From Eukaryota sp. TZLM1-RC (lineage: Eukaryota; Metamonada: BaSk clade): 64,000 nucleotides of DNA. This document shows, piece by piece, positions 31,019 through 42,613 of the stretch. Every line of letters begins with the position of its first letter. Positions within the stretch are counted from its first letter, which is position 1. Where the stretch lies: assembly GCA_040285825.1 (NCBI GenBank), contig JAUPSS010000004.1, positions 5,463,658-5,527,657 on the forward strand, given 5' to 3'. The notes below the pieces were generated by a model that had not been told where the DNA came from, ran no database searches, and was given only the letters and a program-made list of their open reading frames with translations. The translations under genes were made by a program, and so were the position numbers.

Positions 31019-31955
31019 GTGTAGGTACCTCACTAGTGAGTACCTAAGTATAATGAATAACATTAAACAAAATTATCATTATCTTAACCCGCCTTACACA
31101 TACATCCAACATAAAGCTAGCATAATGCCTAACGGCAACAGCTGCCCATTTTTTGATCTCCAATTCCCAAGGGAGTTCATGGACTCTATCGAATTAGTTA
31201 TGAATGAATTGTATGATCAAGAAACAAAGTAAACTTTGATTGTAGTGAGTTGATCTGGAAATAGGTGAAAATTGTACACCACGAAAATGGTGGGATCAGT
31301 TTGGATCACGAAATGGATATTGAAGACGAGCGGCTGTAAAGATTTAACACCAACCAACAGCAAAGGAGCTGCTGAACGTAATCGGAGTGTTCATTCGATT
31401 GTGAAAACCAATCGAAGCAATAGAATGGCATCAAAACTTCTAAATGACTTAATATAATTGTATGCTAACCAAAAACTTCAACATCGTTTACGTACTGCGG
31501 GAAAAAGAGTGTTTGCCTGGGAAGAAGAATGTTCAAAAGCTGTTTCCATGGGTTTTGATGTGGTGGAGATTGATTGCACTACTTCATGTTGATAAAAGAA
31601 TTGTGGATCCCTATCATCACAAAAATCTGGTATAGCGTTCAGAATTCAGAGTTTTGTCTTATAATAAATGTTAGTTTGACCTGCTGTATTAGTGCAATAT
31701 CTTAAGAAAAGAGGCAAATTATAAACTACACAGTTGATGTTTTCAGGTAAATAACAGCAAATACATTATCGCTGAGAACCGTATAGGTATGCAATATACC
31801 GCACAAGTGTTGATCTATTATAAACACGTGTTTTTTACGCATGTTGGAGCATTGGTGTTCGAATGGGTGCCGTGTTTTGTGCACTCTGATTTAATTCAGT
31901 GTTCACAGTTGCACGTTACACGTGTTGACACGTGTCAAAGACGTGTTCCGGTGTT
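31019..31955 (+). repeat. 0.94-kb dispersed repeat, copy 1
   Basis: Nearly the same sequence occurs inverted at 51580-52519. It begins GTGTAGGTACCTCACTAG with a near-perfect palindrome around CTCACTAGTGAG. Towards the other end it is full of CACGTGT motifs (for example 31918-31955). Short frames inside (31053-31232; 31272-31457; 31789-32121) are shared with the other copy: MPNGNSCPFFDLQFPREFMD, then TNSKGAAERNRSVHSI, then VFFTHVGALVFEWVPCFVH. I do not recognise a transposase. It is probably part of an uncharacterised DNA element or a duplicated gene remnant. Confidence 0.75.
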
Positions 31956-32395
31956 ACTTGCACATCTACCCTTAGAAGTTGATTCAACAGATTCTGTGAA
32001 TGCGAAAAACGTGTTCTTTGTGTACAGTTCATCGTTGGTGATTATTGCAACACTTCTGAAGCCTGAGCAAAAGAAATGGACACACGATTCGTTGGTTGTG
32101 TTTCGTATCGGTTTTAGTTAGAAAGTTTCTAAATGAATTTTCGAATTCACAAACACATACATAACTGTTATTGAAAAAGTTGATCGATTGTTAACAAAAC
32201 TGAGGACTACACAACGTTTACTTATGCTTCTTCTAGGAATTATTTAACAGCGACCCTCGAAAAGACACACTACTGTGTTAAAATTTCGATCCAAAAAATG
32301 TTCGAACAAAAGAATGAAAGTTCGAACACTTTTCAGAAAAACGATTTACTGAAATCATCTAAATAACTTGTAATAACTATGAACTAGATATAAAA
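31956..32395. other. no gene seen
   Basis: Unique side of the repeat junction. A few further CGTGT motifs and AT-rich DNA, nothing recognisable. Confidence 0.5.
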
Positions 32396-33275
32396 CAACT
32401 AACCAAGGGCTAGAATGCATGCATCAATGTTTTTGCGAAAATGTACCCATCCATTTAGAATATAGTTTTCCTCATTCGCTTTCAAATACTCAAATAAATC
32501 AATGATCCACTGCCCAATTTGTGGGTCTTACTGTTGTTGCCAATAAATTTAAACTTACATCATCTAAAGCTACATTGTTTTGTAACTGTTCGGTAATGTC
32601 TTCGGTACAGTATTTTCCAAATGTTTTTCTTAGCCTTTTTTTAAAGGGTGAATTTAAAGAAACGTCCAGCACACAAAATAAGACAGTGGCCTTTGCAGGT
32701 ATAAGTTCAATATCCAAAAGGAGCTCTTCTCCAAGTGTATACACTTTTTCCAAATCATGCGTATGGTGTTGGTCCCAAATTATAAGTACACGATCACCAA
32801 CAGGAAAATTAAATTGAGTTCTTGTGCCATTTTTGCTCTTTTTTTTCCAAATAGGGTTTCACAATAACTGTTAAATAGACCATTATGGTCTCATCATGAT
32901 CCCACATTGAACGGGTTTATTTTGGTGATTGGATCTTCACCAGATGAACAGTTCAAAGAACCTTTCGGATATTGTGTTGCCCACACTTTGCAGTATTTTA
33001 CCCTCCCAAATTAGTTGATGATTCAGTAACTTACCATCAAGTGCACAGTCAAAGATACAATATTCCCACGTGTGTCACCTTGCCCAAGTAATTGAACTTT
33101 TTCTGAATTTTTAGGGGCATAGGTGGAATTGGATACTGAAAACCATGAAAGCTTTGTTTCATCCATACAAAAAATCAGAGCAGGGTTGTAACCATCGACT
33201 TTGTTCATTATATCTTTCATCTTATTTCCACCCTCAATTTTTTCTAACAGAGTCAATTTTCGAGGAGTTGTCGGC
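32396..33275 (-). mobile_element. pogo/Tigger-type DDE transposase remnant
   Basis: Antisense frames give, in order: LIFCMDETKLSWFSVSNS (first catalytic Asp, ~33160-33200); GQGDTRGNIVSLTV; then VLIIWDQHHTHD (second Asp, ~32755-32790); then LLLDIELIPAKATVLFCVLDVSLNSPFKK (third Asp in the LDV context, ~32650-32720). This DxET ... WDxHxxH ... LDV...FK pattern is that of pogo/Jerky-type transposases of the IS630-Tc1-mariner superfamily. At least three frame breaks and a partial N-terminus show it is dead. No terminal repeats were found. Confidence 0.78.
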
Positions 33276-34295
33276 TTTCATGAAACCCATTTCAAATGAT
33301 GTCTAATGATGCCGTCCGCCTCAAGATTCTGTAAGCTCAATGGTCACCATTTTTTCTCAACATGTGACCTTTTTTTCATTATTCATCACAGATTTTGCGA
33401 TACTCATTACATAAACAGGCGCAATCACTCCACCAGCCTTTTGTACTGCTTCAAGGTATCTTAAAAGAAAATGATGGGACGATTCAGGTAACATTTAGTC
33501 CTGTTTCTTCAACATTGTTCCCAATTGGTTTTCGTTGATCATCAACTCACTAATTGCTGAAAGCGTTTTTAAAAATGCTGCCCTTGCTGAAACAAGTATT
33601 CAAAAACGATACAAAGCCTCTTAATGTAATTCGTGATGTCACTAAGCAACGGTGATTGAAAGAATTGGCCGACATTTATGACGAAATTCATTTTGTCATC
33701 CAAGGAATTACACCACCAAAAGCTGACTATGTTAGATGTAAAACTTCTCTTTGATTGAGTGCAAAGTATTTTTCCTGAAATGACAACATACAGTAGACAG
33801 AATTTTGAGATTGTAAAATGTCCCGCATTTGGGTCAAGAATTGTGAAAGTAATGGAAAACCAAGAAACTTAATTGAAACCCAGAGGAAGCAACTTGTTTA
33901 CGTGGATAACAGAAGGTGTCCCTTGGTGATTCAACATCTCAGAAGTAATGACGAACCAGATACCGGAGTCAAGAAAAGGATTAAAACAAGCTTTCAAGAG
34001 TCGAAGAAGGTGTGGATGGAGACATCAAGGTCTAAGAATATTGACATGGACTTTATACTAGTTTCAATGTGTTGTTAACGTCACAACGGAATCGGAACTT
34101 GTGGTATTAGGAATTAGTGGGGCCAGTTTATTACACCAATATGGAGATTGCTGAAAAAGAAAGTGTGTTCCGGAACACATTTTAAAACTAAACAACAAAC
34201 CTAGACTAAAGCTTTTACCTACTCTAATTCCATCAATCAATGATGGGAGATTTTTGCTATTCACTTGGATATCAACTAGCTTGTTATAAAACTAC
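33276..34295. other. probable TE debris, unassigned
   Basis: May include the decayed N-terminal (DNA-binding) part of the pogo-type transposase on the minus strand. The frame 33818-34078 (+) gives 86 residues rich in Lys, Arg and Ser with no recognised motif. I do not call it a gene. Confidence 0.4.
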
Positions 34296-34720
34296 GTAAT
34301 ATTATTTAAAATGGAGTTAATATAACGTGGAAGAGCTTTCAATACCGAAATCACAATTCTGTTGTTCCAAATAAAGAAGTCAAATATATGACCGCTTTCT
34401 TTAAGAGGTTTCCCCAAATCATCCAAAAAATTAAGATTTTCAGTTCCAAAGGTATCAAAAAAATAGCAATCGGGACAATTTTGATGTTTTTGTCTCTTGA
34501 TCCATTAAGACGTTGCACAAGGGCTTCGTAATTTGATTTCTTGGAAAGCTCTGCAACTTTGAATAAATGTTGAACGTCGGAATTGGAATTTTTACATGGA
34601 AATACGGTAGTACAATCGATAATTAGGTTCAGTTCCATCATAGCAAGCACATTATCATAACATTATCACCTCGTTTTTGGCTCAAGCTGAACTTTAATTC
34701 ATTCTGGATAACTGATCTCT
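34296..34720 (-). mobile_element. LINE endonuclease tail (type 4)
   Basis: The minus strand reads NELKFSLSQKRGDN near 34700, then MMELNLIIDCTTVFPCKNSNSD (34650-34590), a Lys/Tyr segment KSNYEALVQRL, IKIVPIAIF, and the tail FIWNNRIVISVLKALPRYINSI near 34310-34370. The same family appears near 38.7 kb (RGDVQCAWYDGTELMINCS). It is the restriction-like endonuclease end of a non-LTR element; the RT is absent. Confidence 0.7.
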
Positions 34721-34859
34721 TTTGAGTGAATTTCTAGCAGGAAATAAGGTGATCAAAAGAACCATAAGCACCACCTTTACATTTCATATTTGACAACCAT
34801 TGAGGAGGAGGTAGATTAAGTCTAATTCGCATCATTGTGAAAAATGGAATATGTGAAAG

Positions 34860-37500
34860 CAATAATAAATAATTATGGAACATGCACAGTTAATAAAATT
34901 AATTCATAACTAATGGGACGAAAATCATTGAACCCTCTAAAAAAATTTGATCTGCTTGATGTCTAGCTATTGTTTCTCTTATTCGATTGAAAAACTGATG
35001 TCATCTATTGGAATTGGCAAATTGAATCTGAGAGCGTCATAAAAAATATCAAATCTTTTCATTGTTTTTCCTAAACCATTTCTTGAAAGTCATTCAAAAA
35101 AGGTTTCTGTTTTTACTGGTAGCCTTCCGTTCATCGAAAATAGGAAAGCAATAAAAACTAGTGGTGTATTTCTGCCAGCATGAGCCTCTTCGATATTTTT
35201 GTCATATTTTCTATGTTTTTTTCAGCTTTAAATTCAAAAGCACCCACAGGATTAAGATTCTTCTGTGAACCAAAGTGTCATTTGCAACATTACATGAGAC
35301 AAAGTCAACAACAGCTTCAGAGTCATCAATCCAATCACAGTATACATCACCTCTATCATCAGAACCAAAATTATTCAATGACAGTGGTTCATTCAGCAGA
35401 GGCTCTTTGATACACAAAATTTTTGCAGTTTGTGCCATATTGAAAACAGTGTCTTTAACAGCATCACGTAATGAAGAACGATAAGTTATCACTTTAGATC
35501 AATTCAGAGCCTGGCACAAAGTGAGTTGAGGTGAGTTCGAACAAATACATTGTTCTTTTTATAATAATTGATTAATGGGGATATTCAAACATAATCTCAT
35601 TTTTGTTACAAATGCTTCATTAATGGCACACAATCCAAATCTTCGTGGTACAATGGTTACAAAAAGTGAAAAATCTGATGACTTGTTTTCACAAACACCC
35701 TTTTCCAATAACAATGAGTGAAGATCTTGATTTAAAACAGCCGAGCTGCATATATTACTATAAAGATCTTTTTCATACATTCCAGTCAGTCGTTTCTGTA
35801 ATGTTCTAAGAGTGTACTTCAAATTTAAAACATTCTTTTTTGGTATATTGCCATTGAATGATTGGGGAAAGCATCGACTCCATTTTTCTACATCAATTTT
35901 TGAAATTTCTTCATTTAATGCAAAAACAGTAGAACTTTGCGTTGTCATCAATAAATCTTCCCAATCTGCAAATCTTTCGGAAAACTCAAAGATTGCATTT
36001 ATGCATCCTCCAACAAAAGCACACGAGGTAAGAATAGAAGCCTTCGTCCAACCTAAACCGCCATAATGTGGACTTAGATAAGCATGGTCTGGAATTTGGA
36101 ACATTTTACATCCCAGTAATTGAGACAAAACTTTTGCACGTAATTTATTAAACTTCTGAGTCAAAGGCCCAGTGACAAGAGGATTTATAGAACGAAATAT
36201 ATGATTCAAGTAGGAGCTAAAACACGGTCTTAAAATGGTAAATTTGATATGTTTCTGTATATCTAAAGCCCTCATTCGGTTAATTTTTTCTGAAATTGAG
36301 TTCAACATTTCAAACAATCTTTTGGTAACCCAAACCCAAATGACGAATAGCATAAATTGAATATACTTTGGCTTGAATTTCAATACCATCAACTATTGTA
36401 GAAACTGGAGAATTCGATAACAAAACACATTTAAGTAAATTTAGTTGGATGCCAATTTTGGTAAATAGTTCTTTGAAACATACAGTTGCTTTCTTCACAA
36501 TATTTAAATCGCCTACAAGAACAACAACATCCATATATGCAATCTTCAGCTAAGGAAAAATCTCTTGAATTTGTATAAAAATAGGATGAATGGCCAAACA
36601 AAAAAAAGAGGTCCTAACAGATCTCCTTGCTTTACACCACTTGATGAACTCAAAAGGGAATTACTTCAATGTAAATTAGGATTTGTTGAATATGATGATT
36701 GGAAATAGGGCATTAATTCTGGCATATATTGTAACAAAGCACCATAAATATTGCACCGACTGATTGAATTGAAGGCATTGCTAAAACCCAACGACCTACA
36801 AACATTGGACTCATTTTGGCGAAATAATACATCTGTAGCAAATATTGCTGAAGAAACTCCATCAGTGGTATTAATTCCATACTGAAAGGGCAATAAAATC
36901 GTTTTTGCTTTTTCATTGAATCTGTTTAAGCAACAAGCAGAAAAAATATTATGTATGCTTTCACAGACCGCAATAAGACGAACATCCATTTTTCATTTCT
37001 TGACAAGTGCAGTCAAACGTGAACTTCTTAATTCTTCATGATACTTATGTTGACCAGTTAAAATTCTATTAAAAAATTTGGTCAATAAAACAAGACAATC
37101 CTCTGATTAGATAACTGTGGCTTTGATATGATCAATCGAAAGACCAGAAAGCCCAGCAGACTTACAGCGTGGTCGCTTTTTGATCACTGAAAATACTTCA
37201 GATGCCATCAATGGATGGCTTTCCCAATAATTTCCATAATAAATTTGATCCATTATTGGGTTTTTTAATGAGTGAAGCATTTTCTGTTTATCTACAGTCT
37301 GTTGATTATTTAGAGCTTTAGCTCCTGAACTTAAAGCAGACAGAGCCCTAGACCTTTTGTTATCAAAGCATTTGTCTTCAAAAATTTTGCTCAATTTGTC
37401 AGATGACTGTTTTCTCGGTCAATTATTAGTTAAATCTTCAGAATTATTATTGAAATTTTGTTCAAAAGGAGCACTAAAAGAGCAACAGTCCAAAACGGCC
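34860..37500 (-). mobile_element. longest type 2 LINE copy
   Basis: Right to left: the N-terminal linker AGLSGLSIDHIKATVI (37394-37107). RT fingers/palm follow with RLIAVCESIHNIFSACCLNRF and LLPFQYGINTTDGVSSAIFATDVLF, then the FSNAFNSISR block (36989-36666). The catalytic box reads AYMDVVVLVGD, with the second Asp replaced by Val (36534-36310). Frame 36392-35559 covers the thumb (AIRHLGLG ... SEKINRMRALDIQKHIKF), GGLGWTKASILTSCAFVGGCI and PRRFGLCAINEAFVTKMRLCL. The endonuclease RGDVYCDWIDDSEAVVDFVSCNV is at ~35300-35365. The C-terminal tail runs to 34870. The lost Asp and several frameshifts make it inactive. It is the best template for the type 2 family in the window. Confidence 0.85.
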
Positions 37501-37559
37501 AGCAACTTGTGTTATCAAACAAGATGAACTATTTTGAAAAGGATCATCTTCAATTGTAA

Positions 37560-38200
37560 ACATTTCATCACTTTCCGATCAAAAATTCATGATGCAGTAA
37601 GAGATCAACTCTATTGTATGTCAAAACTACATAGAATTGTTTCCTATTTAGAACCATTACTCTCCCGTTTGATTGTGATACTCGTTTGATGAAGATACTT
37701 TGAATTCTTTTGGTCGAAATAGGGGTGATTAAATGTTTGAAGGTCTTGAAGGTTTTCCCATCATTACTGATGTGAGATCCACTGATTTGTGTAATGATTC
37801 TTTTTGAACAATGGCTCAATCAAAATATAAGAACCCCTTATCTGTTTCCGAAAAAACCAAAATTGACAAATATAAAGCAAAATTGCTATCCTTGAATGCA
37901 GAATCGCAAACTCACTATGTGTTTTGTCCATTTGCATTTACCCTTCATGGCTCGCTTGGACCTCTTGCTTTATCTTTCGTGGACGATTTTTTTGAAACTG
38001 TGAAACAACGTACTGGAAGAGTTTTTGGTAAAACAGAATTGTATTTTTTTGAAAGGTGTTGTTCCCTTATTATCTTCAGCTTTGTTATCTCTTGGACGCC
38101 TTTATGAAAAAAAAACTTCCATTCAATTCTTCTTGGCTGTTTTGGGTTATAAAGATAAAGAATTTGAATTTTGTCGTATAGTTTTTTCTTGAAATAAATC
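37560..38200 (+). mobile_element. LINE 3' fragment (type 1)
   Basis: Starts in the knuckle-endonuclease linker (KIHDAVRDQLYCMSKLHRIVSYLEPLLSRL, ~37590-37670) and reaches the tail KYKNPLSVSEKTKIDKYKAKLL and TLHGSLGPLALSFVDDF. A deletion near 38035 removes the FWQN part before ERCCSLII. Very close to the fragment at 1081-1494, so both belong to one subfamily. Confidence 0.8.
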
Positions 38201-38219
38201 AAAATTTAACAAAAAATTT

Positions 38220-38520
38220 TGAAAAGAATTTACACTGTACAAATAACACAAAAATACTTTCAAAGAAAAATAACTGGAGTGTTTAGCCATGCTAATTTGA
38301 TCGTTCAGTGATTCTGCTTCTAAGTAATCAATAATCTTTTTCTGTACTTTAGGAACAGTTCTTAAAAAGTTTGGTAAAGCTTTAGATTCAATCGAGGTAA
38401 AATAAACTTTTGCAGAAAATAATGATTTCCAGAAGTCATTGGAACAATTTTCTGAAAAAGTTACATAAAAATTTCATTGCAACTGAAGAAGAGTTACACA
38501 CTAAATAAATTTATTGATGT
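38220..38520 (-). mobile_element. LINE 3' tail scrap (type 4-like)
   Basis: The minus strand encodes FWKSLFSAKVYFTSIESKALPNF followed by LRTVPKVQKKIIDYLEAESL. This fits the end of an endonuclease-class LINE protein, although the family assignment is weak. Confidence 0.45.
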
Positions 38521-38599
38521 GTAAACCTTAAAGCAAGTTCATTCTTGAAGTTCTTGAATCCATTTTAAAACGCAGCACTTGATAAAATCAATGAACGTG

Positions 38600-39005
38600 T
38601 TAAAAAAAATGTGCTCATCACCCAGTCCGTTTACAACCACTGTTGGATGAATTAAATTTCAGTTTGAGCCAATAACGAGGAGACGTTCAATGTGCTTGGT
38701 ATGATGGAACTGAACTAATGATCAATTGTTCCACCATCTCTCCGTGGAAAAGGAGTTTTAATTCTGCAAGAGACTATTTGAAGCCTTTCCAATTTGGTAT
38801 TAAAACTATTGAAGGTGCTTCTGTTGCCTCAATGACTTCAGATGTTTTTTTCAATAGTCAGCAACATAATGATACCGAATTTTCTTGTACAATGCGCCTT
38901 CGTTGTTTTGTCTGACCTGATAACTTTTTTATGTACTGTATTTTTATGCCTAATAACGTGCCTCATAATTTGAATTGTAAATGTGGATCAAAAATTTCTC
39001 CAGAA
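38600..39005 (+). mobile_element. mosaic of LINE pieces
   Basis: Three unrelated segments in tandem: the type 4 endonuclease signature RGDVQCAWYDGTELMINCSTISP (~38670-38740; Asn at the second acidic position); RT palm LKPFQFGIKTIEGASVASMTSDVFFNSQQ (~38780-38870); and the knuckle region MRLRCFV, then NNVPHNLNCKCGSKISPEYLFNF (~38890-39020). The order is not that of any single element, so this is recombined or serially inserted debris. Confidence 0.7.
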
Positions 39006-39009
39006 TATC

Positions 39010-39590
39010 TATTCAATTTTTTAATAATTTTAATTTATTTTCAAAACCTAAATCTAAAAATCAATATCTTCAGAACAAGCTTCCACACCATCAAACTTCA
39101 CAACAGCAATGTCTCTGTAATGTGCACTGACAGACATCAAAGCTTTCGAAATAATTTTTAGGAATTGATTTGAAAATAGTGAAAACAATACGAGTTAACC
39201 ACAAACGACGATCAAAACGCTTATTTATTCTTCTTTTTACGAGGTTATCAAAATCATCAATAAAATTTATGGCAGTTTTTCCAAGACGTCCATAAAACGA
39301 TATAGCAAATGGGCAAATTTGGTAATCTGCATGGCGAACATGTTTCAATTCTTTCAAAGGTTTGCATATTTCTTTCGTTTGTACAATTCTGAATCATCAA
39401 AGGGGGATACTTCGGATTGTGAATTTTTCATGGCATTTTTCTTGCAAACATCCATTGTTACGACATCAACAACATTCAAGACATCATCAAATGAGGACAC
39501 AACAACATCAACACGTCGTTTTCCACATTCTGAATCTCTTACGTTTTCGTTTATATCAAGAGACCTCAACAATGGTTCTTCAATTCAATT
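39010..39590 (-). mobile_element. LINE C-terminal fragment (type 3)
   Basis: Antisense frames 39572-39354 and 39357-39091 encode LRSLDINENVRDSECGKRRVDVVVSSFDDVLNVVDVVTMDVCKKN and then HVRHADYQICPFAISFYGRLGKTAINFIDDF ending RRLWLTRIVFTIFKSI, with one frameshift between them near 39355. Same family as 9310-9990. The D-x13-D endonuclease spacing is retained. Confidence 0.8.
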
Positions 39591-39745
39591 TTGAAAAATC
39601 ATATTGTTCTGATGTTCAACTTGGCGGTGTTGGTTTCAATAGAAGCTTGCTCTCTTTACCACAAACTGTTGCAAAAATGCAGAAAAAAGTCTTAAAAATT
39701 TCAGAAAACTTGAATTATATTGTACGTCCTAGCATTATGACATAA
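39590..39745 (+). mobile_element. short LINE scrap
   Basis: Encodes NFEKSYCSDVQLGGVGFN and, after a break, TVAKMQKKVLKISENLNYIVR, which match thumb and post-thumb segments of the type 1/2 elements. No more than ~150 bp survives. Confidence 0.6.
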
Positions 39746-40525
39746 ATTGAGGACATAAATTATATTGGGCACGAGAATTTTCATTGACAGAAGAAATAAT
39801 TTTCGTGTATTTAGCAATTCTATATTTTTCGCCTGCAAGAAGAGAATTATTTACATCCGAATTAATGAGATGTTCATTAGAAGAATAACAAGGGTCAATG
39901 AAAATGGCGTCTAAAATAGTAAAACTACCATTCAAGCCGGGAACAACCAAATCACCTCTTGTCAGAGCCATACAAGCTCTGTTGTAACGCGTACTATCAA
40001 TATTGGGTCACCAAAAATTCACTTTGATAACAACGGCTCTAAGAAGGAATCTACTCGATATGATTTGCACATTACATAAATTTGGTCTCTAACATTATTA
40101 TGCACTTTGCTTCTAAATGTAATGAAATGTTTACAGTTGAAAAGATGAGTAAACAAAAAAGGTTTACCACATTTACATGTTAAATGATTGGGCAAATTGT
40201 TTGGCCTTAGAAAACAACGAAAACGCATGTTCAAAAGCCATTCATTGTTTTTTAACAAAAATCCATAAACAAACGGAATTTGAGTTACTAAAGCAGCAGC
40301 AGAACTATCACGAATGACTTTTAAACGATTACCGAAAGCGGGATTTTCAGTTTTGACCAAGCCAAGTCTTACTTCATAATCCAAGCTTTCATATAATTTA
40401 CCCAGATGGTGCTGAAGCTTTTTCAAACATAAATGTAAATTTGTGAGTGATTTGTTGAAATTTTCTGGATCATTTTGAGGAAAACACTGAATCCAGACAT
40501 CACTGGGCAAATTATAGAAATATTT
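39735..40525 (-). mobile_element. type 1 LINE, knuckle-endonuclease part
   Basis: Frame 40540-40019 (173 residues) covers PSDVWIQCFPQNDPENFN, the region LNMRFRCFLRPNNLPNHLTCKCGKPFLFTHLFNC with the Cys/His knuckle, and FRSKVHNNVRDQIYVMCKSYRVDSFLEPLLS. Frame 39971-39735 continues with RGDLVVPGLNGSFTILDAIFIDPC. A ~50-bp gap and frameshift lie between the two. The tail is missing. Confidence 0.82.
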
Positions 40526-40529
40526 ATTG

Positions 40530-41640
40530 AATTTGCACACTTAATTAAATTAACTCATAACTGATGGGACGACTATCATTGAACCAAAATTTTCACTACA
40601 AAATCTTGATCTGCTTGCTGTCTAGATAAAGCTTCTCTTATTCGATTGAAAAACCGAGCTAATCTATTAATAATGGCAAATTGAATCCGTGAACGCCATA
40701 AAAAAATGTCAAATATTTTCAGTGTTTTTTCTTGCACCATTTTTTGGAAGTCATTCAAAAAAGTTTCTGTTTCATCTGATAATCTTCCATTTATCGAAAA
40801 TGGGAAAGCAATAAAAACCAGCTGTGTATTTCTATCTGCATTAGCCTCTTCAATATCTTTATCATATTTTCTATGTTTCTCTTTTGCTTTAAAATCAAGA
40901 GTAGTCACAGGATTAAGTTCTCTTCTGTGAACCAAAGTATCATTTGTAACATTACATGAGACAAAGTCAACAATAGGTTCAGAATTATCAATCCAATCAC
41001 AGTATACATCACTTCTATCATCAGAACCAAAATTATTCAGAGAAAGTGTTTCCTTCAGCAGGGGCTCTTCGATACACGATATTCTTGCAGTTTGTGCCAT
41101 ATTGAAAACAGTGTCTTTAACAGCATCATGTAATGAAGAACGATAAGTTATCACTTTAGATCAATTCAGAGCATGGCGCAAAGTGAGTTGAGGTGAATTC
41201 GAACAAATACATTTTTCTTTTGATAATAATTGATTAATGGGGATATTCAAATATAATCTCATTTTTGTTACAAATGCTTCATTAGTGGCACACAATTCAA
41301 ATCTTCGTGGTACAATGGTTACAAAAAGTGAAGAATCTGATGACTTACTTTCACAAACACCCTTTTCCAATAACAATGAGTGAAGATCTTGATTTAAAAC
41401 AGCCGAGCTGCATATATTATTATAAAGATCATTTTCATACATTCCAAAAAATCGTTTCTGTAATGTTCGAAGAGTGTACTTCAAATTTAAAACATTCTTT
41501 TCTGGAATATTGCCTTTGAATGATTGGGGAAAGCATCGACCCCATTTTTCTGCATCAATTTTTGAAATTTCTTCATTTAATGCAAAAACAGTGGAACTTT
41601 GCGCTGCCATCAATAAATCTTCCCAATCTGCAAACCTTTA
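40530..41640 (-). mobile_element. type 2 LINE, post-thumb to C-terminus
   Basis: Frame 41613-41161 holds AAQSSTVFALNEEISKIDAEKW through PRRFELCATNEAFVTKMRLYL. Frame 41154-40576 (192 residues, the best-preserved type 2 C-terminus) holds HDAVKDTVFNMAQTARISC, RSDVYCDWIDNSEPIVDFVSCNV, KAKEKHRKYDKDIEEANADRNTQLVFIAF and the tail ARFFNRIREALSRQQADQDFVV. One frameshift or stop separates the frames. A sharp switch to type 1 sequence occurs near 41640. Confidence 0.83.
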
Positions 41641-42540
41641 AAGGGCAAATTATCTAATTCAAATTGAAGTTGATGTAAGTAAAAATTTGATTCACCACGG
41701 ATCAGATGAACACAATAAGGAAACCTTTTGAAAAATTCAAAAATCAAATTTTTCCACCTTCTAAAAAAAAATTCTTTATATAAAATCGGAAATTTCGTGA
41801 AACCAACTAGACCCAATTCAGCAGAACAAAAAACATGACTTCGAATCAAAGATTCATTTACCTCCAATAAAGAAGAAAATTTTTTTGACCCGAAGTTTGT
41901 TCAAAAATATACAAAAATCAAGAGTTACTGAAGGAAAAGTTGACCTTAAAATATGAGTGAATTTTCTGGAATAACAAATTTTTTAAAATGAAAATTTTGA
42001 TGCGTTTTCCAATGTCGCAGGCAGCAAAACTAGGATCTTTGTCAAACTTCTCCAATAAATTGTTCAACTGGGAATAAATTTCCACCAAATTACCTAACCA
42101 ACATCCAAGAAACTTGAACGCTTGTTGTTCATAATTAATAAAGAGAATTTGAGCACCATCAATCAATAAAAATTGTTTTGTTCTTCCAATCAAGAGACAT
42201 TTAGCTAATTTCAAGGCTAATCCAATGTCTATGTATTTCGCAGCAATGCCTTCAGAAACCCTCCAGATGCTTTCATAAGAACCGATCATAGAAATGTCAT
42301 CCATATAAGCAACAATACGTAATTCAAGGAATTCATTCTCGGTCATTTCACTAGTATTATGGATGGCTAAGCAAAAAAGCAATGGACCAAGAGGATCACC
42401 TTGTTTGACACCGGATGAAGATTCAAGAATGAAGGTGTCAAAAATTGAGTCCGACTTTTTTCCATAAAATAAGTCAAAATAAGCTGAAAGTTCTGCAAAT
42501 TGTTGAAGAAGGACATCGTAAAAAAAGATGTCAGTAAAAT
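41640..42540 (-). mobile_element. type 1-like LINE RT domain
   Basis: Frame 42382-41918 contains CLAIHNTSEM then LRIVAYMDDISMIGSYESIW with the intact catalytic YMDD, the primer-grip-like FKFLGCWLGN and thumb residues. Upstream, GVKQGDPLGPLLF is readable near 42390-42420. Frame 41867-41610 holds the post-thumb segment SAELGLVGFTKFPILYKEFFFRRWKNLIFEFFKRFP. It is joined to type 2 sequence at 41640, so the pair 40.5-42.5 kb is a chimera. It ends about 73 bp before the next host start codon. Confidence 0.82.
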
Positions 42541-42613
42541 GATTTTTCTATCAAAAATAGCAACTTTCCATTTCAGGACCTTTACTTAACCACCCAACAT
42601 TCAATTGAAGGCG

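Noticed and set aside
33818-34078. 86-residue frame as a gene
   Set aside because: Basic and Ser-rich, with no motif, and lies between TE relics. Could be chance.
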